DNA from: Promethearchaeota archaeon
GTDB lineage: Archaea > Asgardarchaeota > Lokiarchaeia > Sigyniarchaeales > SOKP01
DNA length: 43,197 bases
Assembly (NCBI GenBank): GCA_008080765.1
Contig: SHMU01000009.1
Span: 1-43,197 of the forward strand
Reading direction: 5' to 3'
Shown one piece after another: positions 36,806-43,197 of the stretch; the stretch's first letter is position 1; the number at the start of each line of letters is the position of its first letter. A program made the translations under genes and the position numbers. The notes beneath the pieces are model-generated. The model saw only the letters and a list, made by a program, of their open reading frames with translations. It was not told the DNA's origin and ran no database searches.

Positions 36806-37127
36806 AACCCCGGGAATTATTATTAAAATGCTAAACTTTCTTATTTATTTTGTATTGGATTAAATTATCATTTTTTAAGCTATTTCTGATGATTTAATCG
36901 GCATTTGATTTCAACATTTAGTTCTTTATATATGCAGTCAAACATTTAAATAGTATCAATATTTAATATATCTTAGGTTAAAATTGGTTATACAGAAAAT
37001 GTGATGTTCATTTAGTTCAATTAAAGATTTGAACATTAGGAGCAGTATTAACCATTTTATTAAAGTCAAAACATGCATATATTTTCAATATTATAATCTA
37101 TGAGTTAGAATGGATTCAAAAATTTAA
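36806..37127. promoter_or_regulatory. Spacer with candidate operator, upstream of the corrinoid gene
   Basis: A 322-bp AT-rich spacer ahead of the inserted palindromic element. It holds ACATTTAA (36942-36949, the reverse complement of TTAAATGT) and AAATGTGATGTTCATTT at 36997-37013. The latter matches 13 of 17 positions of the perfect palindrome at 41529-41545. No ORF is seen. Confidence 0.4.
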
Positions 37128-37507
37128 GTGAACTACCCTCGCCTGAAGGCGAAGGCTCTGTGTGTCTACGGAGCTCTTAGTTCACCAGACTGAGCATGGA
37201 GAGATTCATGCTACGATGGATCGGTCATGAAACCTTCGGTTGCCGCCAAGCCCTTGCACCAGACTGTTGCTCTGCAATCGATGGTTAATAGCCCCGAAGG
37301 GTAGGGGTAGTGGCATCGGTTTAACAAGCCTTTCCATCATTGTCGAGGTGAAGTCGGATTCCTTACCTGCTCATGCGGCATGGATACGCACTACTCGATG
37401 AAGCCCCTTTGCGTGAAAACGGGCGGAGGAAGATTTACTCGAGGGAGTATACACTTCACGCAAAACGTCTGATTCCTCTCCCCCTTAAAAGGGGAGTGTT
37501 CTCAGAC
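37128..37507 (+). mobile_element. Complete 380-bp palindromic IS200/IS605-like non-autonomous element (copy 2)
   Basis: This GC-rich, non-coding island starts GTGAACTACCC and has a hairpin at 37136-37155, a second at 37155-37174 and a third at 37193-37212. It ends with GTCTGA...TCAGAC (37467-37507) enclosing a CTCCCC...GGGGAG hairpin. GCGTGAA and TTCACGC at about 37411-37461 also pair. About 240 bp align with the minus strand of 1-237. Three stems differ between the copies by paired changes that keep base pairing. No transposase gene is inside, so movement would need a TnpA supplied in trans. It may produce a structured RNA. Confidence 0.72.
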
Positions 37508-37552
37508 TAAATTTATAAAATAAGAACAGAAATTAATAAATAATAATAAAAT

Positions 37553-37558
37553 GGAGGT
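37553..37558 (+). promoter_or_regulatory. Strong Shine-Dalgarno of the corrinoid-protein gene
   Basis: GGAGGT lies 6 bp before the ATG at 37565 and fixes that start. Most genes in this window show no such motif, which suggests high expression. ATTTATAAAATA at about 37511-37522 could be a TATA box between the element and the gene. Confidence 0.75.
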
Positions 37559-37564
37559 TAAATA

Positions 37565-38194
37565 ATGGAATTTGAAAAACTTACTGAACTCTTAATCGAG
37601 TTAGAAGTTGATGATATTGAGGCAGCCGTAAAAGAGGCATTAGACGAGGGAAAGGACCCATTTAAAGTGCTAAATGCACTTACCAAGGGAATGGATGAAG
37701 TGGGACGGCGCTATGAAGCAAAAGAATATTATCTAACTGAACTGGTATTAGCAGGAGAAACAATGAAAGAAGCTTTCAAAGTATTAAAGCCCGCCTTAGC
37801 AGCTCAAGAAAACATAGAGAGCAAACCCAAAGTTATTTTAGCGACAGTTAAAGGTGACAATCACGATATCGGTAAAAATATTCTGGGCTCATTATTGTTG
37901 AGCTCCGGATTTGAAATCTACGACTTAGGTATGGATGTTGATGAGAATACTATTGTTGATAAAGTGAAAGAGACAGGTGCACAAATAGTTGCGCTAAGTT
38001 CTTTGCTCACGATGACCGTGGAACAAATCGAGGTGGTACATGAAGCCCTTCAAGAAGCCAATCTTCGTGATAAAGTTAAATTAATTGTTGGCGGAGCTCC
38101 CTTAAACGAAGATCTTGCGAAAAAATTGGGTGCAGACGATTTTGCCGAAGATGCTGTAGAGGGTGTAAATCACATAAAAGCACTGGCTCAATAA
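37565..38194 (+). CDS. Corrinoid (cobalamin-binding) methyltransferase protein, MtbC/MttC/MtaC-like
   Basis: A 209-aa cobalamin carrier. Residues 1-85 are the helical cap (DPFKVLNALTKGMDEVGRRYEAKEYYLTEL). Residues 88-205 are the Rossmann-like B12 domain. Its lower-ligand motif D98-x-H100-x2-G103 sits in KGDNHDIGKN, followed by YDLGMDV, ALSSLLTMT and VGGAPLNEDLAKKLGADDFAEDA. It receives a methyl group on cobalt and hands it to a second methyltransferase. It is followed on the same strand by an HSDG-type URO-D protein after 110 bp. It is the only corrinoid protein in the window, so all three URO-D-like proteins may use it. Confidence 0.92.
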   Translation: MEFEKLTELLIELEVDDIEAAVKEALDEGKDPFKVLNALTKGMDEVGRRYEAKEYYLTELVLAGETMKEAFKVLKPALAAQENIESKPKVILATVKGDNHDIGKNILGSLLLSSGFEIYDLGMDVDENTIVDKVKETGAQIVALSSLLTMTVEQIEVVHEALQEANLRDKVKLIVGGAPLNEDLAKKLGADDFAEDAVEGVNHIKALAQ

Positions 38195-38304
38195 GTTTGA
38201 GTAGTTCTTAAATGATGCTCTACCTCTCTATTAATATAATTTTATACAATCTTTTTTGCAAAAATTAAAATCAATATCAAATTTAAAAAATATTATGAGA
38301 AAAA

Positions 38305-39492
38305 ATGGATGCTCAAGAAAGAGTGCTAAAAGCAATTAACCATGAAGAACCGGATAAAGTACCCGCATTTGAAAGTACCATTACAAATAATGGATTAAAG
38401 AAATATTATGGGATTGAAATTGAAAAAAGTGAGATTCAGCTCTATAAAAGCTTGAGCAAACTCGGGAAGAAAGGTGATAGACTCCTTCAAAAAGGCTATT
38501 GCAATAAAAATATAGTTAAATCCGTTATGCGAAATTTCTATGAATTCTGCAAAAGAGCTCACCTAGATCTTGTTCTGAGCATGGGGGCTCTGTTTAATAG
38601 GAAATTGTTAGAGAATGGAGAAGGATTTATCGATGAATTTGGTCGTATTATGAAATTTGAATCATACGTTGATAAAAATGGAATTGAAACTGTAATTGTA
38701 GGATATCATGGAAGTGTAATTAATTCTTTCGAAGATTATGAATCGTGGGAACAACCCGATCCCAATTGGGAAGCGAGACTAATTAATTTCGAAGCGGGAA
38801 GGGAAGTCCAAGAAGAGATGAATAATAGGGTATTTTCTATTCCTGCCATCAGCGCATTAATGGAAGTCACATGGGAGTCTTTTGGCTTAGAAAACTTTTC
38901 TAAGCTTTTTGCGCGGTCGGCTCAAATTAAAAAAGTTTTTGATGATCGCGGCAAATTTACTCTAGAATTAGTGAAAATCCTAGCGGAGCATGATGCAAAG
39001 ATTATTTTGCTCTGGGATGATTATGGGTATAAAAATGGCTTATTCATGAGTCCCAGAAATTATCGGAAGTATGTGTTTCCCTGGATTAAACGCATCTGTG
39101 ATGCCGCCCATAGGATGGATTGTAAAATTATGCTTCATTCGGATGGGGACTTAACGGAGATTCTTGATGACATTGTTAATAGCGGTGTTGACGTTTTAAA
39201 TCCGATTGAACCGACCACTGCAAATCCTGATTATACGATTTGCAACTTAAAAGAAAAATATGGAGATAAATTAACCTTATCGGGAAATATATCACCCATG
39301 CTTCTTGCATCAGGACCAATCCAAGAAATCATATCTTATTCAAAAAGATTAATCAAAGAAATTGCTCCTGGTGGAGGGTTTCTATTCGGCTCTGGACACA
39401 GCATAAATCCCGCAATCCCTCCCCAACATTATGAAGCAATGCAGCAGATAAAAGAACAATATGGTAGTTATCCAATAGACCACAATTTTTAA
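38305..39492 (+). CDS. Uroporphyrinogen-decarboxylase-like methyltransferase, HSDG variant
   Basis: A 395-aa URO-D superfamily barrel starting QERVLKAINHEEPDKVPAFE. The motif region reads KIMLHSDGDLTEILDDIVNSGVDVLNPIEP (shortened: LHSDGDL), so the Cys of the H-x-C zinc site is Asp280. LSGNISPMLLASGP and GGGFLFGSGHSINPAIPPQHY complete the barrel. HSDG-type members are common in anaerobes next to corrinoid proteins and probably move methyl groups between substrate and corrinoid, but their exact reaction is not established. It directly follows the corrinoid gene and is followed by a T-rich repeat array that may end transcription. Confidence 0.8.
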   Translation: MDAQERVLKAINHEEPDKVPAFESTITNNGLKKYYGIEIEKSEIQLYKSLSKLGKKGDRLLQKGYCNKNIVKSVMRNFYEFCKRAHLDLVLSMGALFNRKLLENGEGFIDEFGRIMKFESYVDKNGIETVIVGYHGSVINSFEDYESWEQPDPNWEARLINFEAGREVQEEMNNRVFSIPAISALMEVTWESFGLENFSKLFARSAQIKKVFDDRGKFTLELVKILAEHDAKIILLWDDYGYKNGLFMSPRNYRKYVFPWIKRICDAAHRMDCKIMLHSDGDLTEILDDIVNSGVDVLNPIEPTTANPDYTICNLKEKYGDKLTLSGNISPMLLASGPIQEIISYSKRLIKEIAPGGGFLFGSGHSINPAIPPQHYEAMQQIKEQYGSYPIDHNF

Positions 39493-39929
39493 CTTCTTAA
39501 TTTTTTCATTTTTTCATTTTTTCATTTTTTCATTTTTTCATTTTTTCATTTTTTCAACTTTTCAACTTTTCAACTTTTCAACTTATCTATTTTTTTATGA
39601 TAAAATGGCTTAAAAATAATAAATTCATACATATTTCATCTAAAATGTTTTTCAATGGCACTTTAAAATTTCAATATTTTTTCAAATCATTATTCTATTA
39701 AACTCAATAAACTACCTGGATACAAATTTATAGTTGTTTAAAATTAAAAAATACGGAAATAAGGAAAAAAATATAGTTTTTTAAGAGGATCTTTATGAAT
39801 TAAAGAATTTGCAGAGATTATGGAATAAAATGGTTAATAGAAAATATTGAAATATTTCCTATCTATCAAATATTAAGGATTTTTTTCTTTTTCATTATAA
39901 TTTGATTATTTGTGAGTATTAGACTTATC
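39493..39929. repeat. 8-bp tandem array in two phases, then AT-rich spacer
   Basis: Starting 9 bp after the URO-D stop there are seven copies of TTTTTTCA (39501-39556). They are followed without a break by three copies of ACTTTTCA (39557-39580), all on the same 8-bp period. The T runs would suit an archaeal terminator on the plus strand. The rest of the 437-bp spacer between these convergent genes is AT-rich with no ORF. Confidence 0.8.
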
Positions 39930-41426
39930 TCATTTCGATTTATCTGATCGTGGATTTCCTAATTCTTTAATATATTTATCCCGTCTTTCTGCATGAATTT
40001 TAAGCAGTTCACCTTTCATTTCCTTGACGATATCTCCAGTTAAAGGGTAACCAAGTGTCCATATAATAAATCCTAAAAGTGCTACTAGCCCCGGGATGAG
40101 CCCAATTGCGATACTTACTCCCAGAAACGCATTAAACGCTCCCATAGTCGGTTGGAGCTTATCTCCAACATAGACTAATCCAAATAACGTCATGAGGGTA
40201 GTCGGTGTGATAAAGGCGAGACTTATCATAGGTTTACTGATTAGAGGTCCAATACCCGCATATAACCCTTCTCTACGTTCTCCTGAAATCTTCCACAAGT
40301 CATAATCAATAGTATCTGCCCACATAGGATAATGAAGAATGAAATCTCCAGAATAGGCAAGAAAAACTATGGAGATTCCTATACAGACTAAATACCATAA
40401 CCCGGTAAATGAAAATGCAAACGAAAGTAAAAATCCGAGAGCTAACACTCCTTGGTAAAAACTAAGTGCTGTTTTAATGGAATATATATTGGCAAGTCGT
40501 AGTTCAATAATTGCGCCGACGATAAGACAAATTAATGGTGGAATCCAGAAAATTAACATTTCTATCCCAGAATTCATCATCGGTGAAATTACCCATGTAA
40601 GAAAGAAAGGAAGTGTTGCCATACTCACATTTATTATGTATACGCTTACACCATCATATATCATATAGATAAGATAGGATTTGTTTTTAAATGCTGATTT
40701 CACAGCTTTTTTCAAGGGAGTAGGTTTCTCTGGAATGTGCTCAGGATGCTCTCTGACAACATATGCTGCGAAAAGATAAGGAACTAAACCAAAAATTGCA
40801 ATCCCAATCACTAAAAATTGAAATATTCTTATTGACTCCACTGTGGGATTCACCAAAAAAGCTAATGGCAAGAAAAATCCCAGCATAACTCCTGGTAAGG
40901 TAAATAATGTTGAATATATTTGAATCTTTTCCCTCTCCTTTTGGTCTAACGTCATTTGAGGCAAAAGTGCAACGTGGGCACCAAGCACAAGGGTAAACAT
41001 GGAATCATATGCTATTTGGCTTACCATATACCATACAAATAACCAGACTTGGGAACCCAGTGTTTGAGTTCCTCGAAACGCCTCTGGTGGGAAAAAAACC
41101 ATAGCAAATGCGATACTAAAAAGGGGTGCCCCATATTTGATATAGGGAATATATCTTTGAATTTCACCCCGCTTTTTATTGTAAAATCTAGTATTATTAA
41201 TTTTATGACCAAATAGTGGGTCATTTGCGGCGTTCCATATCATATAGGCAATTTGGCCAATGATAATCCATACGTTTTGTAGCCCCATCCACGCATAATA
41301 AAAAGCTTGTATTAAACCCATAACGGAATGGTAAAACGTTCCGGGCATTGTAGCAAAGGCATACGCAAGTTTTTCCTTTACAGGGACATATTCATAATTA
41401 TTATCATCTGCTTTCGTAGTACTCAT
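39930..41426 (-). CDS. GPH-family (MelB-like, MFS_2) transporter 2
   Basis: A 498-aa polytopic protein with about twelve membrane helices. The signature loop IWNAANDPLFGHKIN matches the N-D-P motif of GPH symporters, and DTIDYDLWKISGERREGLYAGIG is the conserved late loop typical of the family. It is only distantly similar to transporter 1, so it is not a recent duplicate. It converges on the corrinoid/URO-D pair. A perfect 17-bp palindrome lies about 103-119 bp upstream of its start. The cargo is probably a small polar, perhaps methylated, compound (inferred from neighbours only). Confidence 0.85.
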   Translation of the reverse strand: MSTTKADDNNYEYVPVKEKLAYAFATMPGTFYHSVMGLIQAFYYAWMGLQNVWIIIGQIAYMIWNAANDPLFGHKINNTRFYNKKRGEIQRYIPYIKYGAPLFSIAFAMVFFPPEAFRGTQTLGSQVWLFVWYMVSQIAYDSMFTLVLGAHVALLPQMTLDQKEREKIQIYSTLFTLPGVMLGFFLPLAFLVNPTVESIRIFQFLVIGIAIFGLVPYLFAAYVVREHPEHIPEKPTPLKKAVKSAFKNKSYLIYMIYDGVSVYIINVSMATLPFFLTWVISPMMNSGIEMLIFWIPPLICLIVGAIIELRLANIYSIKTALSFYQGVLALGFLLSFAFSFTGLWYLVCIGISIVFLAYSGDFILHYPMWADTIDYDLWKISGERREGLYAGIGPLISKPMISLAFITPTTLMTLFGLVYVGDKLQPTMGAFNAFLGVSIAIGLIPGLVALLGFIIWTLGYPLTGDIVKEMKGELLKIHAERRDKYIKELGNPRSDKSK

Positions 41427-41728
41427 AATTGTGTTATAAAAATTTTTTTTAAATTTTTCTAAACTATTTTAATATAATATTAAACGTTAGATAATTTAAA
41501 TTATATACCTATCTTTGTGCTATGAGTTAAATGTGAGTCACATTTGTAGTAATTCAATCACAATAGCACAATTAAGAAGCAATTCTAATTAAGATCTACA
41601 ATAGTATAAAAACATTTTATATTCTGCGTATGAAAAAATAAAAAAGCGTAAAGCTTAAAAGGTAAAATTTCTCAACTAACTTAAACTATATATAAATATG
41701 TATACTATTGTTAGGGGTTTATTTATAA
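41427..41728. promoter_or_regulatory. Divergent spacer with a perfect 17-bp palindrome
   Basis: AAATGTGA-G-TCACATTT at 41529-41545 is a perfect inverted repeat, the form of a dimeric repressor site. It overlaps TTAAATGT (41527-41534), the word repeated at 34562 and 34590 and inverted at 36942. The spacer serves transporter 2 and the gene at 41729. The rest is AT-rich. Confidence 0.55.
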
Positions 41729-42598
41729 ATGAATATGAGCGAATATGTTATGATAAAATGTCCCATTTGTCATATGGAAAAGAAAGTAGAAATACCAACT
41801 AATCTTATTGACGAAGCAGCCCATCTTACGGCGGTGCTCATACCAAAAAGTATTGTCTGCGAGCATACATTTCATGCCTTTGTAGATAAGAATTTTGCCG
41901 TTCGCGGCTATCAGAAAACGGATTTTGAGCTTCCTATAAATATCCAAGAGGAGAAGATTGAAGAAACAACCTTGTTAGAATCGGAGTTAAATGATTTTGA
42001 GAATCTGAAATGGAATATTTCTCCTAAAAATTTAAAATATATTTTTAGGGGGATAATGTTCAATAAACCTACTGTATTCATCCTCCCAGATTCCAGAAGT
42101 GAATTAAAAGAAATTGTGGAGAGAACCATTAACTTCCTCTTCAATGATACCTTCAAGCATAACCTCACCATTCTCTTAAAATCGAATTATAAGAAAATAA
42201 AAAGTGATTTTAAGAATTACTTGGTGATAGGGTGGGAAAAAATTCTTAGAGACAAAGATAAGATAATGAATGATCAAGATATGGAAGTAGAAGAAAAAAT
42301 AGTCAGAGCCTTCTTTCGCAATGCCTCAAAAACAGATGCAATTATTAATTTAGAATTTGAAATCAGGAATATCTACAAGATAAGTCAAAATGTAATATCC
42401 ATTATTGAAAATTTGGAGAAAGACAAAGATATCGATATTATGACGCTAAAAGACCGCTTAAGGGTGCAATTCTCACTAGACCTTGATATTCAATATCTCA
42501 GATATATTTTAACCATCGTCCGATATTATTTTAAAGTCTATGTTCCGGTAAATGATTCTAATGAAATTCAAGAGTTTTTAGATATTCTCTCAAGTTAA
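41729..42598 (+). CDS. Unknown protein with N-terminal zinc-site domain (Asgard-type)
   Basis: Residues 8-67 contain C11-x2-C14, then the conserved-looking IPKSIVCEHTFHAF (C44, H46) and VDKNFAVRGYQKTDFEL. Together these could bind one zinc. I have a sense of this N-terminal module recurring in Asgard proteins, but not of its function. The remaining ~220 residues are helical and charged, with FNKPTVFILPDSRSELKEIVERT and a C-terminal helix pair. There is no membrane segment or enzyme motif. Met3 is an alternative start. It is divergent from transporter 2, with which it may share the palindromic operator. Confidence 0.55.
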   Translation: MNMSEYVMIKCPICHMEKKVEIPTNLIDEAAHLTAVLIPKSIVCEHTFHAFVDKNFAVRGYQKTDFELPINIQEEKIEETTLLESELNDFENLKWNISPKNLKYIFRGIMFNKPTVFILPDSRSELKEIVERTINFLFNDTFKHNLTILLKSNYKKIKSDFKNYLVIGWEKILRDKDKIMNDQDMEVEEKIVRAFFRNASKTDAIINLEFEIRNIYKISQNVISIIENLEKDKDIDIMTLKDRLRVQFSLDLDIQYLRYILTIVRYYFKVYVPVNDSNEIQEFLDILSS

Positions 42599-42698
42599 GT
42601 GATGCTCTGAACAATTACTAAACACAACAAATTCTTCTTTTCACTTCAGAAGCACTTCATTTTATCAAACTGAGAAAAAATATACGATAAAAGTACGA

Positions 42699-42742
42699 TT
42701 GAAGCCTCCCCGCCCTAAAGGACGGGGATTCCCGCGAGTCCA
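42699..42742 (-). mobile_element. Right end of the TnpB element with terminal hairpin
   Basis: Read on the minus strand, the tnpB stop is followed by GGGAATCCCCG, a hairpin (42707-42728; about 9-bp arms, loop TTTA, one mismatch), then GGAGGCTTCAA ending at 42699. This is the familiar IS605-type right end. The transcript of the tnpB 3' end plus this hairpin would be the guide-RNA (omega RNA) scaffold, and the host DNA below 42699 would act as its guide. Confidence 0.75.
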
Positions 42743-43197
42743 CTAAGCATTAGCTGACGGGCATATCTTAGGGCTGTTTGTCGCGGTAAACCCCTTCCAC
42801 GTGCGTAGAAAGGATTCCTCCTTCAAGGAGGGTTGATGCGATAAGTCATCGGATGTCAAGAACTTTACCATGATATTCACGGCGGAATTTAAGTCCCTAT
42901 CCATCTTATGACCGCATTCGCAAGTAATAGTACGCTCGGACAATGAACGCTTTACTCTTTTCCCGCATTTCGCACAGGTCTGTGTGGTGTATGATTCATC
43001 AATTCTTATTACTCTTTTGCCTATTTTTTGTGCTTTATAGGTTAAGAATTGGACAAATCTTCCCAACGAGCCCGTGTTTTGCATTGAATGATGAAGAGTC
43101 TTGTTCGATTTGTTTTGTCGGGGCGATTTGGTGGTTTTTTTCTTCCGTGCCATCGTTTTCACAGTGAGCTCTCCCACAATAATCGTGTTCGCTTTCG
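42743..43197 (-). CDS. tnpB: TnpB (IS200/IS605-type RNA-guided nuclease), C-terminal part
   Basis: The C-terminal ~150 residues of a TnpB. The ORF track starts it at a GTG (43177), but the frame stays open to the window edge with KANTIIVGEL, so the gene continues outside. Seen are the linker SLGRFVQFLTYKAQKIGKRV, the zinc ribbon (CAKCGKR...TCECGHK) and the final RuvC motif DRDLNSAVNIMVKF with its catalytic Asp. The last ~35 residues (LKEESFLRTWKGF...) overlap the DNA that encodes the guide scaffold. TnpB is an RNA-guided nuclease that helps retain the element. No TnpA is visible in the window. Confidence 0.9.
   Translation of the reverse strand, partial: KANTIIVGELTVKTMARKKKTTKSPRQNKSNKTLHHSMQNTGSLGRFVQFLTYKAQKIGKRVIRIDESYTTQTCAKCGKRVKRSLSERTITCECGHKMDRDLNSAVNIMVKFLTSDDLSHQPSLKEESFLRTWKGFTATNSPKICPSANA

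Noticed and set aside
37128-37507. GC-rich island as a tRNA or rRNA gene
   Set aside because: There is no cloverleaf or rRNA core sequence. The match to 1-237 and the terminal palindromes fit a mobile element.

Overview
The window reads as part of the chromosome of an Asgard archaeon, most likely a Lokiarchaeia (Promethearchaeota) member. This is inferred from gene content and style, not from a marker gene. The DNA is very AT-rich with AT-rich spacers. Several proteins look archaeal, such as the stand-alone FMN-type glutamate synthase and HdrD-like CCG proteins. A leucine-rich-repeat protein starts with a domain (FWGHCSNLQAW motif) that I associate with Loki-type genomes. One small protein looks like an Asgard longin/roadblock-type domain. 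Uroporphyrinogen-decarboxylase-like methyltransferases occur in several copies. No rRNA, tRNA or CRISPR array was found.

Layout. 1-237 is the truncated end of a GC-rich palindromic IS200/IS605-like element. 258-8355 holds mixed metabolic and membrane genes: GNAT, N-formylglutamate-amidohydrolase-like, DUF998-like, nitrilase, flavodoxin/ferredoxin EFR1-type, a radical-SAM activase, an HdrD-like Fe-S protein and a 7-TM protein. 8603-16748 holds fused GMP synthase, a sulfatase, a nucleotide-sugar dehydrogenase, an unknown membrane-anchored protein and archaeal glutamate synthase. 17002-24543 holds an LRR fragment, a PEP-synthase-like protein with a degenerate RecA/KaiC-like head, glutamate dehydrogenase and a large LRR gene built of 69-bp units with visible recent duplications. 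24703-25604 is a decayed two-gene locus: a UPF0175-type antitoxin with an in-frame stop, followed by a frameshifted ORF. 25803-30838 holds fdhD, cysK, cysE with an extra zinc ribbon, a longin-like protein and a methyltransferase.

31154-41426 is the most system-like region. It has three uroporphyrinogen-decarboxylase-like proteins with three different versions of the Zn-ligand motif (HCCG, HLDG, HSDG), one MtbC/MttC-like corrinoid protein and two GPH-family (MelB-like) transporters. It also has a small SCP-2-like protein, a small membrane protein whose helix is written by a hexanucleotide repeat, and one ArsR-like winged-helix regulator. The likely logic is import of a methylated compound, transfer of its methyl group to the corrinoid protein, then transfer onward to an acceptor. 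Spacers in this region share TTAAATGT octamers, and two of them carry related 17-bp near-palindromes, which may be operators. A second, complete 380-bp copy of the palindromic element sits inside this cluster. Its hairpins differ from the first copy by compensatory changes, so the structure is under selection. The window ends in the C-terminal part of a TnpB gene with its terminal hairpin (42699-43197).

All functional names rest on reading motifs by eye. No database search was possible.
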